Assembly: GCF_009469595.2 (NCBI RefSeq)
Contig: NZ_SSXV01000021.1
Coordinates: 1 to 64,000, forward strand
Source: Thauera sp. 2A1
GTDB taxonomy: Bacteria; Pseudomonadota; Gammaproteobacteria; Burkholderiales; Rhodocyclaceae
Length of the DNA: 64,000 nucleotides
Direction of reading: 5' to 3'
Positions within the stretch are counted from its first letter, which is position 1. Every line of letters starts with the position of its first letter. Positions 1 through 11,158 of this stretch are shown here, piece after piece. The position numbers and the translations under genes are program-made. A model generated the notes under the pieces. That model did not search any database and was not told where the DNA came from. It saw nothing but the letters and a program-made list of their open reading frames with translations.

Positions 1-2892
<2,892 letters not shown>

Positions 2893-2902
2893 GGAGGCGC
2901 CC

Positions 2903-3421
2903 ATGCTCGAAGCTCCCGCCCTGCCCCGCCGCCGCCTGCTGCTTGCCGGCGCGGGGCTCTTCGGCCTGGCCCTCGGCGGCTGCGGCTTTCACCTGCGCGG
3001 TCCGCAGCGCATGGACTTCACCACCATTCATATCGGCGTGAGTGCGTTGTCCGATTTCGGCGCTGCGCTGAGGCGCCAGTTCGCGACCACCGAGACCACC
3101 AGGGTGGTCGAGGACCCCGCGCAGGCCGAGGTCCGCCTGCAGATCCTCGTCGATTCGCGCTCGCGCGAGATCCTCAGTCTGACCGGCCGCGGTACGGTGC
3201 GTGAATACCAGCTCATCCAGCGCCTGCGTTTCCAGTTGCTGGACAAGGCCGGAGTCGCCATCGTTGCCCCGACCGAACTCGTCGCAAGGCGCGAATACAC
3301 CTTCGACGACTCGCAGATCCTCGGCAAGGAACAGGAAGAGGCGCTGCTCTACCGCGACATGCAGGAGGATCTCATCCAGCAGTTGATGCGGCGACTCGCG
3401 ACGGTCAGGCTCAAGCGCTGA
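2903..3421 (+). CDS. lptE: LPS-assembly lipoprotein LptE
   Basis: LptE is the outer-membrane lipoprotein that plugs the LptD barrel and helps insert lipopolysaccharide into the outer leaflet. The 172-residue product opens with a basic n-region (PRRR), a hydrophobic stretch and a lipobox LALGGC, giving lipidation at Cys27, followed by GFHLRG as in LptE proteins. The ATG was chosen because GAGGAGG sits just upstream, overlapping the end of leuS, and because it places the signal peptide at the N-terminus. Its partner lptD is in this window at 34.2-36.8 kb. Confidence 0.93.
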   Translation: MLEAPALPRRRLLLAGAGLFGLALGGCGFHLRGPQRMDFTTIHIGVSALSDFGAALRRQFATTETTRVVEDPAQAEVRLQILVDSRSREILSLTGRGTVREYQLIQRLRFQLLDKAGVAIVAPTELVARREYTFDDSQILGKEQEEALLYRDMQEDLIQQLMRRLATVRLKR

Positions 3422-3449
3422 GCGGCGTTCCACCCACCGCTGCCCTGCG

Positions 3450-4457
3450 ATGATCCTGCGCCCCGACCAGCTCTCCGCTGCGCTCGCAAAGCCACTCGGT
3501 CCGTTATGGATCGTGCACGGCAACGAGCCGCTGCTGGTGCTGGAGGCCGCCGATGCCATCCGCGCGGCCGCGCGCAGGCAGGGCTACGACGAGCGCGAGA
3601 CGCTGGTCGTCGGCCAGGGCTTCAAGTGGGACAGCCTGGCGCTGGCAGCGGGCAACCTTTCCCTGTTTGGCGGCGAAAAACTGATCGACCTGCGCATTCC
3701 CACCGGCAAGCCGGGCCGTGACGGCGGCGAGGCGCTGCAGCGCTACGCCGCCGCATTGCCGGAACAGACCCTGACCCTGGTGACCCTGCCCGAGCTCGAC
3801 TGGCAGGCACGCAAGACGGGCTGGTTCAAGGCGCTCACCGACGCGGGCGCCGCGCTCGAGTTCAATGCACCCGAGCGCGAGCGGCTGCCAGACTGGATCG
3901 CGCGCCGCCTCGCCGTGCAGGAACAGAGCGCGCCGCCCGAGGCGCTCGCCTTCATCGCCGACCACGTCGAAGGCAACCTCCTCGCCGCACACCAGGAGAT
4001 CCTCAAGCTCGGGCTGCTGCACCCCAAGGGCGCACTGAGCCTGGAGCAGGTTCAGGACGCGGTGCTCAACGTCGCACGCTACGACATCGACATGCTGCGC
4101 CAGGCGGTGCTGGAGGGTGATCCGGCGCGCTGCGCCCGTCTCCTCGAGGGCCTGCGCGCCGAAGGTGCCGCCCCACCCCTGGTGCTGTGGGCGCTGGCGA
4201 ACGAGGCGCGCAGCCTGGCGACCCTGCGCGCCGGCCAGGACGAAGGCCAGCCGCTGCCGGCCCTGCTCAAGGCCGAGCGGGTGTTCGACGAGCGCCGCAA
4301 GCAGGCCGTCACCCGCGCCCTCGCGCGCCTGGGTTCGCCGGCCCTGCGCGCCACCCTGCTGCACGCAGCCCGGATCGACCGCATGATCAAGGGTCTGGTC
4401 CCGGGCGACGTGTGGGACGAATTCCTGCAGCTCAGCCTCCGGCTGGCCCGCCGCTGA
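3450..4457 (+). CDS. holA: DNA polymerase III delta subunit
   Basis: HolA is the delta subunit of the clamp loader and opens the beta sliding clamp at the replication fork. The 335-residue protein has the expected length. It shows the N-terminal PLWIVHGNEPLL segment, a degenerate ATPase fold lacking a true Walker A, the central FIADHVEGNLLAAHQEILKL segment of HolA proteins and a C-terminal collar domain. It starts 28 bases after lptE and is the third gene of the leuS-lptE-holA block. Confidence 0.96.
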   Translation: MILRPDQLSAALAKPLGPLWIVHGNEPLLVLEAADAIRAAARRQGYDERETLVVGQGFKWDSLALAAGNLSLFGGEKLIDLRIPTGKPGRDGGEALQRYAAALPEQTLTLVTLPELDWQARKTGWFKALTDAGAALEFNAPERERLPDWIARRLAVQEQSAPPEALAFIADHVEGNLLAAHQEILKLGLLHPKGALSLEQVQDAVLNVARYDIDMLRQAVLEGDPARCARLLEGLRAEGAAPPLVLWALANEARSLATLRAGQDEGQPLPALLKAERVFDERRKQAVTRALARLGSPALRATLLHAARIDRMIKGLVPGDVWDEFLQLSLRLARR

Positions 4458-4518
4458 AGACGACACCGCCTTTTCGGTGCTTTAATTCAGCATCAGACAA
4501 CGTCTTACCGACCCGCAC

Positions 4519-5796
4519 ATGGACATCCAGCACTACATGCAGACCCTGGGCCGCCAGGCCCGCGCCGCCTCGCGCGTCGTCGCCGCGGCCTCGACCGAAG
4601 CCAAGAACAACGCGCTGCTTGCCATGGCCGCGGAGATCCGCGCCCGACGCGACGCGCTGCTCGCGGCCAATGCGCAGGATCTCGATTCGGCGCGCGCCGC
4701 CGGTCTCGAGGCGGCCCTCATCGACCGCCTCACGCTGAACGAAAAAGGCATCGAGGCGATGGCCGCCGGCCTGGAGCAGGTCGCCGCCCTCCCCGATCCG
4801 ATAGGCGAGATCACCGACGTCAAGCGCCGGCCGTCCGGCATCCAGGTGGGCAAGATGCGGGTGCCGCTGGGCGTGATCGGCATCATCTACGAGGCGCGGC
4901 CCAACGTCACCGCGGATGCCGCGGCGCTGTGCCTGAAATCCGGCAACGCCGCGATCCTGCGCGGCGGCAAGGAAGCGATCAACGCCAACCGCGCGATCGC
5001 CGCCTGCGTGCGCGCCGGCCTGCTGGCCGCCGAACTGCCCGAGCATGCGGTGCAGGTGGTGGAGACCACCGACCGCGAGGCGGTGGGCGCGCTGATCTCC
5101 ATGCCGGAATTCGTCGACGTCATCGTGCCACGCGGTGGCAAGGGCCTGATCGAGCGAATCTCGAGGGATGCGCGCGTGCCGGTGATCAAGCACCTCGACG
5201 GCAACTGCCACGTCTACATCGACGACGAGGCCGATCCAGCCAAGATCGTGCCCATCGTCGAAAACGCCAAGACGCAGCGCTACGGCACCTGCAATACCGC
5301 CGAATCGCTGCTGGTGGCACGCGGCATCGCCGATCTCTACCTGCCTGCGATCGCACGCATGCTCGCCGCCAGGGGCGTGGAGATGCGCTGCTGCGACGAA
5401 TCGCTGGCGCTGTTGCGCGAGACCGCCATCGACGGCGCCAAGCTCGTCGCCGCGACCGAGGCCGACTGGCGCGAGGAATACCTCGCACCCATCATCGCGG
5501 TAAAGCTGGTGGACGGCGCCGAGGAGGCAATCGCGCACATCAACACCTACAGCTCGGGCCACACCGAGGCCATCGTCACCGAGAACTACACGACGGCGAT
5601 GCGCTTCCTGCGCGAAGTCGATTCGGCGTCGGTGATGATCAACGCCTCGACGCGCTTCGCCGACGGCTTCGAATACGGTCTTGGGGCCGAGATCGGCATC
5701 TCGACCGACAAGATCCACGCCCGCGGCCCGGTCGGACTTGAAGGCCTGACCAGCCAGAAATGGATCGTGTTCGGGAATGGCGAGGTCCGCAAGTAA
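4519..5796 (+). CDS. proA: Gamma-glutamyl phosphate reductase
   Basis: ProA reduces gamma-glutamyl phosphate to glutamate semialdehyde with NADPH in proline biosynthesis. The 425-residue product belongs to the aldehyde dehydrogenase superfamily. The catalytic Cys is residue 258 in the [10 protein letters not shown] motif, and the family segment [18 protein letters not shown] is intact near the C-terminus. It follows holA by 61 bases. proB is not adjacent. The next gene either overlaps its end by 20 bases or begins 4 bases after it. Confidence 0.97.
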   Translation: MDIQHYMQTLGRQARAASRVVAAASTEAKNNALLAMAAEIRARRDALLAANAQDLDSARAAGLEAALIDRLTLNEKGIEAMAAGLEQVAALPDPIGEITDVKRRPSGIQVGKMRVPLGVIGIIYEARPNVTADAAALCLKSGNAAILRGGKEAINANRAIAACVRAGLLAAELPEHAVQVVETTDREAVGALISMPEFVDVIVPRGGKGLIERISRDARVPVIKHLDGNCHVYIDDEADPAKIVPIVENAKTQRYGTCNTAESLLVARGIADLYLPAIARMLAARGVEMRCCDESLALLRETAIDGAKLVAATEADWREEYLAPIIAVKLVDGAEEAIAHINTYSSGHTEAIVTENYTTAMRFLREVDSASVMINASTRFADGFEYGLGAEIGISTDKIHARGPVGLEGLTSQKWIVFGNGEVRK

Positions 5797-6271
5797 GCGC
5801 GTGACCCGCGAATGCGACGCCGTCCTCGCGCTGCCGTTCGGCCCCTTCGGCATCTGCCTTGCGGATGAACGGATCGAGGAGCTCTGCTTCCTGCCTCCGG
5901 GCACGTCATTGAGGCCCCCTCGGAGCGAGCTGGCGCACCGCACCGCAGCCGCCATCCAGGCGTGGCTGGAAGACCCCGCCAGCGTGGAGGAGCTGCCCTT
6001 CTCGCGCCGCGGGACGCCGTTCCAGCAACGTGTTTGGCATGCCATCTGCAGCATCCCGGCAGGAGAAACGCGCACCTATGGCGCGCTGGCGCAAGAGCTG
6101 GGCAGCGCCGCACGCGCCGTGGGCCAGGCCTGCGGCGCCAATCCCTTTCCGCTGCTGGTGCCCTGCCATCGCGTCACTGCGGCAGCGGGCATCGGCGGCT
6201 TCGCCAACGCCCGTGGCGGCTGGCTGATCGAGGCCAAGCGCTGGCTGCTGGCCCATGAGGGCCGCCGATGA
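5777..6271 (+). CDS. ogt: Methylated-DNA--protein cysteine methyltransferase
   Basis: This suicide DNA-repair enzyme moves alkyl groups from O6-alkylguanine to its own cysteine. The 164-residue protein has the active-site motif PCHRV with acceptor Cys130, the [11 protein letters not shown] segment, the TYGALA turn and the recognition helix around [11 protein letters not shown]. It lacks the Ada N-terminal domain, so it is the stand-alone Ogt type. The ATG at 5777 overlaps proA by 20 bases. A GTG at 5801, 4 bases past the proA stop, is an alternative giving 156 residues. Its last four bases (ATGA) overlap the xerD start, suggesting coupling. Confidence 0.9.
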   Translation: MARSASKRVTRECDAVLALPFGPFGICLADERIEELCFLPPGTSLRPPRSELAHRTAAAIQAWLEDPASVEELPFSRRGTPFQQRVWHAICSIPAGETRTYGALAQELGSAARAVGQACGANPFPLLVPCHRVTAAAGIGGFANARGGWLIEAKRWLLAHEGRR

Positions 6272-7200
6272 GCAGCCGGGCGGCATCCTCGGTGGAGGCG
6301 ACGCTGTCGCCCGAGGCACGCACCGAACTCGACACTTTCATCGACACCCTGTGGCTGGAACATGGACTGGCGCGCAACACGCTCGCCGGCTATCGCAGCG
6401 ACCTCGCGCTGTTCGCAGCCTGGCTCGCACCACGCGGCACCGCGCTGCCGCATGCGGACGCCGCCGACCTTGCAGCGTATCTCGCCGACTTCAGCCAGCG
6501 GGCGAAACCGGCGAGCCAGCGCCGCTTGCTGGCGGCCTGGCGTCGCTATTACAGGCATCTCGCAAGCCACGGCCTGATCGGCGAAGACCCGACGCTGCTG
6601 CTTGAACCGCCCATGCCGACACAGCGCTTCCCCCGCACGCTGAGCGAGGCACAGGTGGAGGCACTGCTCGCAGCGCCCGATTTGGGCACTCCGCTCGGTC
6701 TGCGCGACCGCTGCATGCTCGAAGTCCTTTATGCTGCGGGCCTGCGTGTATCGGAGCTCGTCGAACTACGCCTGTTCGAAGTCAGCCTCAACGACGGCCT
6801 GGTTCGCGTGATGGGCAAGGGCAGCAAGGAACGGCTCGTGCCTTTGGGGCAGATTGCTGCCGAATGGATCACGCGCTACGTACGCGAGGGGCGGCCGCTG
6901 CTGCTCGCGGGCCGAAGCAGCGACGCGGTGTTCGTGACGCGATTCGGCGCACCGATGACACGCCAGATGTTCTGGCGCATCATCAAACAGCATGCCCTTG
7001 CCGCCGGAATCGCGCCGGAGCGGGTTTCGCCCCACACCCTGCGCCATGCATTTGCCACCCATCTGCTCAATCATGGTGCCGACCTGCGCGTAGTGCAATT
7101 GCTCCTTGGCCATGCCGACATTTCGACGACCCAGGTATACACGCATGTCGCCAGAGAAAGGCTCAAGCAACTTCATTCGGCCCATCATCCACGCGCCTGA
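6268..7200 (+). CDS. xerD: Tyrosine recombinase XerD
   Basis: XerD acts with XerC at dif to resolve chromosome dimers. The 310-residue protein has the N-terminal SAM-like core-binding domain and the full catalytic set: Arg160 (AAGLRVSEL), Lys184 (GKGSKERLVPL), His256 and Arg259 (HTLRH), His282 (LGHADIS) and nucleophile Tyr291. No phage genes or attachment-like repeats surround it, and it sits in a housekeeping block, so this is the chromosomal XerD and not a phage integrase. The start overlaps the upstream methyltransferase stop as ATGA. Confidence 0.94.
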   Translation: MSSRAASSVEATLSPEARTELDTFIDTLWLEHGLARNTLAGYRSDLALFAAWLAPRGTALPHADAADLAAYLADFSQRAKPASQRRLLAAWRRYYRHLASHGLIGEDPTLLLEPPMPTQRFPRTLSEAQVEALLAAPDLGTPLGLRDRCMLEVLYAAGLRVSELVELRLFEVSLNDGLVRVMGKGSKERLVPLGQIAAEWITRYVREGRPLLLAGRSSDAVFVTRFGAPMTRQMFWRIIKQHALAAGIAPERVSPHTLRHAFATHLLNHGADLRVVQLLLGHADISTTQVYTHVARERLKQLHSAHHPRA

Positions 7201-7245
7201 ATACCGAGCCCGATCCATCCTTTTACGATTCACGGATTCGTGATC

Positions 7246-7734
7246 ATGTCCAGAACCGAACTGCACGTGCCCGAAACACCGGCAACGCGATTTCTTCGCC
7301 AGCACGGCGTCGCTTATTCCAGCCATCCCTATGCTTACGAGGAGCACGGCGGCACGGCCGTTTCGGCTCGCGAGCTCAACGTCAGCGAACACGCGGTGAT
7401 CAAGACGCTGATCATGGAAGACGAGGATGCTGCACCGCTGATCGTGCTGATGCACGGCGACAAGAAGGTGTCCACCAAGGAACTGGCGCGCCAGTCCGGA
7501 CGCAAGCGGATCGAACCCTGCCGACCGGAAATCGCCAACCGGCATACCGGCTTTCTCGTCGGCGGCACCTCACCTTTCGGCACACGCAAGAAAATGCAGG
7601 TGTTCATGGAGCGCACGATCCTCGAAATCCCGCTCATCTACATCAACGGCGGACGCCGCGGGTTTCTGGTCGGAATTCATCCACACGATATCCTGCGCAT
7701 TCTGCAACCCACCCTCGTCGATGTCGCCGTTTAA
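7246..7734 (+). CDS. ybaK: YbaK/EbsC-type aminoacyl-tRNA deacylase
   Basis: This protein of the YbaK/ProRS-INS family most likely hydrolyses Cys-tRNA(Pro), clearing a mischarging error of prolyl-tRNA synthetase. The fold markers are visible: ATRFLRQHGVAY at the N-terminus, the central HGDKKVSTKEL with the conserved lysines, and GGTSPFGTRKKM followed by IYINGGRRGFLVGI. The ATG at 7246 gives 162 residues. A GTG two codons earlier (7240) is possible. It ends just before the promoter of the H-NS-like gene. Confidence 0.88.
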   Translation: MSRTELHVPETPATRFLRQHGVAYSSHPYAYEEHGGTAVSARELNVSEHAVIKTLIMEDEDAAPLIVLMHGDKKVSTKELARQSGRKRIEPCRPEIANRHTGFLVGGTSPFGTRKKMQVFMERTILEIPLIYINGGRRGFLVGIHPHDILRILQPTLVDVAV

Positions 7735-7751
7735 TTCTTTCTCCCAATTTC

Positions 7752-7778
7752 TTGACAATGATTTTAAACGGCTAGAAT
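7752..7778 (+). promoter_or_regulatory. Sigma-70 promoter of the H-NS-like gene
   Basis: A perfect TTGACA at 7752-7757 and a near-perfect TAGAAT at 7773-7778 are separated by 15 bases, shorter than the usual 17. The surrounding 60 bases are clearly AT-rich against the high-GC background, as is common at hns promoters that are self-regulated. About 100 bases of leader separate it from the ATG. Confidence 0.5.
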
Positions 7779-7881
7779 TAATGGCAGAATTGCGTCGTTG
7801 ATTTTTCGCCTGCCCCGCTGCCTTGCAATGGGGCCAATGTCCAGCCCGGATCGAGATTCCGGGCAAGAATTGGGAGAGAAC

Positions 7882-8244
7882 ATGGACCTTTCATCTCTGT
7901 CGCTGAGCGACCTGCGCCGCCTGCAAGGTCGCGTCGAAAGCGAACTCCGTCGCCGCACCGATACTACCCGGCGCGCTCTGCTGAAGAAGATGCAGAAGAT
8001 GGCGGCCGACGAAGGGCTGTCGCTCGACGACCTGCTCGAAGCTGCGCCGGCTGCTGAAGCCAAGGCCGAGGCGCCGAAGCGCGTTCGCCGCGCCGCTGGC
8101 ACGGCCGAAAAGAAGCCCGCACCGGTGATCAAGTATCGTCACCCGGAAGATCCGTCGAAAGGCTGGAGCGGCCGCGGACGCAAACCGCAATGGGCAATGG
8201 ATTGGGTCGCGCAAGGCAAATCGCTGGACGAACTCGCCGTCTGA
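7882..8244 (+). CDS. H-NS family nucleoid-associated protein
   Basis: This 120-residue protein is an H-NS/MvaT-like histone-like silencer that binds AT-rich DNA. An N-terminal coiled-coil oligomerisation region (LSDLRRLQGRVESELRRR and on to about residue 50) is joined by an Ala/Lys-rich linker to a C-terminal DNA-binding domain. That domain carries YRHPEDPSKGWSGRGRKPQW, the H-NS hook motif W-S-G-R-G-R-x-P. The ATG follows a GGGAGAGAA ribosome-binding site. Betaproteobacteria often carry several such paralogues, so a specific symbol is not justified. The clear AT-rich region seen nearby is its own promoter. Confidence 0.92.
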   Translation: MDLSSLSLSDLRRLQGRVESELRRRTDTTRRALLKKMQKMAADEGLSLDDLLEAAPAAEAKAEAPKRVRRAAGTAEKKPAPVIKYRHPEDPSKGWSGRGRKPQWAMDWVAQGKSLDELAV

Positions 8245-8448
8245 TCCGCGCGCCGGATCGTATCGGCGCGATCACAGCCGGAAGTCGCATTCGCATGGAG
8301 TGATCGCTGATGAGGCGAACACCCTCCTTGCGCCCCGCCGAGGCGATCGGCACCCGACGCCGCAATTCAAACCCGACCTCGCCATGCACCGTAGTGCCCG
8401 CACCGGACGGGAATCGCGGTTTTTTTCAGAAGCGCTGAAATTCGGTTT
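8245..8448. other. Convergent intergenic region, possible terminator
   Basis: This gap lies between two convergent genes, the H-NS-like gene and folB. It holds no coding signal. A run of seven T at 8420-8426, preceded by a GC-rich segment able to form a short CCGC/GCGG stem, could terminate transcription from the H-NS side. The hairpin is weak. Confidence 0.3.
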
Positions 8449-8844
8449 TCATTCACTCGGCATGACAGCCATTGCGCCAGCGGGCGGATGTTCTCCATCA
8501 CGCCCGCGCTCGATGAATACCCCGACGCGGCGCACGCCTTTCATCACGCCGATCTTGGCCAGCCTCAGCTTCACCCACGGCGCACGAAAATCGTTCAACA
8601 ACAGCTCGACGACGAACTCACCCAGCGTCTCGATCAGATTGAAATGCCGCTGCACCAGCTCGGTGCGAATGCGCTCGATTACGACTGCATAGTCGATGGT
8701 GTCGGAGATGTCATCGCGCGCAGCGGCCGCATCGGGCACGCCAAAGGTCAGATTGAGCTCGACGGTCTGCGGTGCGGCCTTTTCCCGCGCGTAGATGCCG
8801 ATCCACGCCTGCACCCGCAATTCCTCGATGAAGATGAAATCCAT
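8449..8844 (-). CDS. folB: Dihydroneopterin aldolase
   Basis: FolB converts 7,8-dihydroneopterin to 6-hydroxymethyl-dihydropterin and glycolaldehyde in folate synthesis. The 131-residue protein begins MDFIFIEELRVQAWIGIYAREK, the family start with its invariant Glu. It continues with the DTIDYAVV segment and the LIETLGEFV helix that carries a catalytic-site Glu, as expected for the octameric cytosolic enzyme. It is transcribed divergently from plsY, the same pairing seen in many proteobacteria. Confidence 0.93.
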   Translation of the reverse strand: MDFIFIEELRVQAWIGIYAREKAAPQTVELNLTFGVPDAAAARDDISDTIDYAVVIERIRTELVQRHFNLIETLGEFVVELLLNDFRAPWVKLRLAKIGVMKGVRRVGVFIERGRDGEHPPAGAMAVMPSE

Positions 8845-8857
8845 GCTGGTTCCCGAT

Positions 8858-8863
8858 TAGAAT
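8858..8863 (+). promoter_or_regulatory. Candidate -10 element of plsY
   Basis: TAGAAT lies in the folB-plsY divergent gap, about 95 bases before the plsY ATG, and is followed by CGGCGCC. The same 13 bases recur on the other strand upstream of hemC. The -35 at the expected place (TGAAAT) is poor. Confidence 0.35.
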
Positions 8864-8958
8864 CGGCGCCATCTTAGCGCGGATGTTCTCGCATTCCGCA
8901 ATCGTGCCGGCCCGACCTCCGTCTGCCACTGTTCCGCCATTCGGCGGCTGGAGAAAAG

Positions 8959-9555
8959 ATGTCCCTCCTGATTCTGCTCGTTGCCGCGTATCTGCTCGGC
9001 TCGATTCCATTCGCGATCGTCAGCAGCCGTCTCTTCGGCCTCGAAGATCCGCGGCGCTACGGCTCGGGCAATCCCGGGGCGACAAACGTACTGCGCAGCG
9101 GCAACAAGGCTGCGGCGGCGCTGACGCTGATCGGCGATTGCCTGAAAGGCTGGCTGGCCGTCTGGGCCGCCACGCGCCTGGGCTTTGACGCGCTCGGCGC
9201 GGCACTCGCCGGCATTGCCGCATTCCTCGGACACGTATTCACGATCTTCCTGCGTTTCAACGGTGGCAAAGGTGTCGCCACCGCGCTGGGCGTGCTTGCC
9301 GGCGTCGACTGGCGCATCGCCCTCACCAGCCTGGCGGTCTGGCTGCTGGTTGCCTTCGGCTCGCGTTATTCGTCCGCCGGAGCCCTGGCCGCGGCGATCG
9401 TCGCACCGCTGGCTGCCGCCGTGTTTCTCGGCCTCGGCCCGGTCGTCGGCGTGCTCGCCGGCATGTCGGCGGTGCTGATCTGGCGCCACGCGGCCAACAT
9501 CAAGCGCCTGATCGCCGGTACCGAAGGCCGCATCGGCGGCAAGAAGAAAGGCTGA
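8959..9555 (+). CDS. plsY: Acyl-phosphate:glycerol-3-phosphate acyltransferase
   Basis: PlsY is the inner-membrane enzyme that transfers an acyl group from acyl-phosphate to glycerol-3-phosphate, the first step of phospholipid synthesis. The 198-residue protein has about five membrane segments. Its three signature loops are visible: LLGSIPFAIV, GSGNPGATNVLR (glycerol-3-phosphate site) and FNGGKGVAT (acyl-phosphate site). A basic tail ends KKKG. It is divergent from folB and convergent with tsaD. Confidence 0.96.
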   Translation: MSLLILLVAAYLLGSIPFAIVSSRLFGLEDPRRYGSGNPGATNVLRSGNKAAAALTLIGDCLKGWLAVWAATRLGFDALGAALAGIAAFLGHVFTIFLRFNGGKGVATALGVLAGVDWRIALTSLAVWLLVAFGSRYSSAGALAAAIVAPLAAAVFLGLGPVVGVLAGMSAVLIWRHAANIKRLIAGTEGRIGGKKKG

Positions 9556-9626
9556 CGCGAGGCGATCCCGCGGGCCGGGCGGCGCTTGTGCCGGCCGCGC
9601 CGGCCCTCAGGCACTTCGTCGCTGCA

Positions 9627-10673
9627 TCATTGATCCCGCGTGGCGCCGGGAGCAGTCAGCTCGGTCAGCGGCCAGCGCGGCCGGATGCGCACGGCCGGCG
9701 ACGCATGGCGCGTCTCGCCGGCGGCCAGGCGCATGGCACCGGCGAATGCGATCATCGCGCCATTGTCGGTGCACAACTCCGGTTCGGGGTAATGCACCCG
9801 CCCGCCACGCTTGCCGACGGCAGCATCCAGCACGTCGCGCAAGCGACGGTTCGCACCGACACCACCGGCAACGACCAACGTCTTCAATCCTGTCTTCTTC
9901 AGCGCGCCGAGCGCCTTCGCGCACAAGACGTCGACCACCGCCTCCTGGAAGGCCGCTGCGAGATCGGCCGCCTGCGCCGGCCGCCAGTCCGCGCCCGAGA
10001 CGATGTTCAGCACCGCCGTCTTCAGGCCGCTGAAGCTGAAGTCGAGATCGCCCGAATGCAGCATCGGTCGCGGCAGCTTGAAGCGTCGCGCATCCCCCTC
10101 CTGCGCCAGGCGCGCGAGCTGCGGACCACCCGGATAGCCCAGCCCGAGCAGCTTGGCCGTCTTGTCGAAGGCCTCGCCAGCCGCGTCGTCGACCGATTCG
10201 CCCAGCAGCGCGTACTCGCCCACGCCGCGCACCCGCATCAACTGCGTATGTCCGCCGGAAACCAGCAGCGCAACGAAGGGAAAGGCAGGGGGATCGGCCG
10301 ACAGCAAGGGCGACAGCAGATGCCCCTCGAGATGATGCACCGGCAGAGCCGGCACGCCGCGCGCCAGGGCGAGCGACTCGGCCACGCTGGCACCGACCAG
10401 CAACGCACCCGCCAGCCCGGGGCCAGCGGTGTAGGCGATGGCGTCGATGTCCTCGATGCGCAGCGCGGTAGACTGCAGCACTTGCTCGAGCAGCAGCGGC
10501 AAGCGGCGGATGTGGTCACGCGAGGCGAGCTCCGGCACGACGCCACCGTACGCCGCGTGCAGATCCACCTGCGAGTGCAGGCAATGGCCCAGCAGCCGGC
10601 CACTGCCCTCGCCCGTCTCGTAGATCGCGACGCCGGTTTCGTCGCATGAGGTCTCGATACCCAGCACTTTCAT
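9627..10673 (-). CDS. tsaD: tRNA threonylcarbamoyladenosine synthase TsaD
   Basis: TsaD transfers the threonylcarbamoyl group to A37 of ANN-decoding tRNAs, working with TsaB, TsaE and TsaC. The 348-residue product starts [13 protein letters not shown], the universal TsaD N-terminus of the ASKHA fold. It has the metal-binding HHLEGH motif, the [10 protein letters not shown] phosphate loop and [13 protein letters not shown]. An upstream in-frame start would add 13 residues unlike the family, so the ATG at 10673 is preferred. It is divergent from rpsU, as in many proteobacteria. Confidence 0.96.
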   Translation of the reverse strand: MKVLGIETSCDETGVAIYETGEGSGRLLGHCLHSQVDLHAAYGGVVPELASRDHIRRLPLLLEQVLQSTALRIEDIDAIAYTAGPGLAGALLVGASVAESLALARGVPALPVHHLEGHLLSPLLSADPPAFPFVALLVSGGHTQLMRVRGVGEYALLGESVDDAAGEAFDKTAKLLGLGYPGGPQLARLAQEGDARRFKLPRPMLHSGDLDFSFSGLKTAVLNIVSGADWRPAQAADLAAAFQEAVVDVLCAKALGALKKTGLKTLVVAGGVGANRRLRDVLDAAVGKRGGRVHYPEPELCTDNGAMIAFAGAMRLAAGETRHASPAVRIRPRWPLTELTAPGATRDQ

Positions 10674-10741
10674 CGCGTCCATCCACCTGATTCGATGCGG
10701 CATTTTAACCACGCCACGGGCCGTTTCGAACTTGCGCGCAC

Positions 10742-10770
10742 TTGCAAAGAGGCGATTCGTCGTTTATATT
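10742..10770 (+). promoter_or_regulatory. Promoter of rpsU
   Basis: TTGCAA at 10742-10747 and TATATT at 10765-10770 are spaced by exactly 17 bases, close to the sigma-70 consensus, and lie 40 bases before the rpsU ATG in the tsaD-rpsU divergent gap. It would drive rpsU and probably dnaG-rpoD by read-through. Confidence 0.55.
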
Positions 10771-10810
10771 TCTGCGCTTTCCGCCCACCAGACACCCAAG
10801 GAAGTACGCA

Positions 10811-11023
10811 ATGCCCGGTATTCGCGTAAAAGAGAACGAGCCGTTTGAAGTTGCGATCCGCCGCTTCAAGCGCACGATCGAGAAGACCGGTGTGCTGACC
10901 GAGCTGCGTTCGCGCGAGTTCTACGAGAAGCCCACCGCCGAGCGCAAGCGCAAGCTGGCCGCCGCAGTGAAGCGCAACCACAAGCGCCTGCGCAGCCAGA
11001 CGCTGCCGCCGAAGCTGTACTGA
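10811..11023 (+). CDS. rpsU: 30S ribosomal protein S21
   Basis: S21 is a small basic protein of the 30S platform near the anti-Shine-Dalgarno of 16S rRNA and helps start translation. The 70-residue product, [20 protein letters not shown] at the start and rich in Lys/Arg throughout, matches the family at full length. It heads the rpsU-dnaG-rpoD macromolecular synthesis block. A strong hairpin terminator lies between it and dnaG, so its expression can be uncoupled from the two downstream genes. Confidence 0.97.
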   Translation: MPGIRVKENEPFEVAIRRFKRTIEKTGVLTELRSREFYEKPTAERKRKLAAAVKRNHKRLRSQTLPPKLY

Positions 11024-11065
11024 TCGCTCCGCGCCGGAAGAGTTCGACGAACTCACCGATGCCCG

Positions 11066-11115
11066 CTCGCCGGGCGGAAGCCTTGAGGCCTCCGCCCGGC
11101 GAGTCGTTTTTGTTT
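11066..11115 (+). terminator. Rho-independent terminator after rpsU
   Basis: A perfect 13-bp stem (CTCGCCGGGCGGA at 11066-11078 with its complement at 11091-11103) and a 12-base loop are followed by TCGTTTTTGTTT. In enterobacteria a terminator at the same place in the rpsU-dnaG-rpoD operon attenuates dnaG expression. The same role is likely here. Confidence 0.85.
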
Positions 11116-11158
11116 CCTCGCCCCATGTGCAGGCAACTGTCATGAGGGGCCGCGCCGG

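Noticed and set aside
6268..7200. xerD as a phage or island integrase
   Set aside because: No repeats resembling attachment sites, no phage genes nearby, and the protein is a normal chromosomal XerD in a conserved block.
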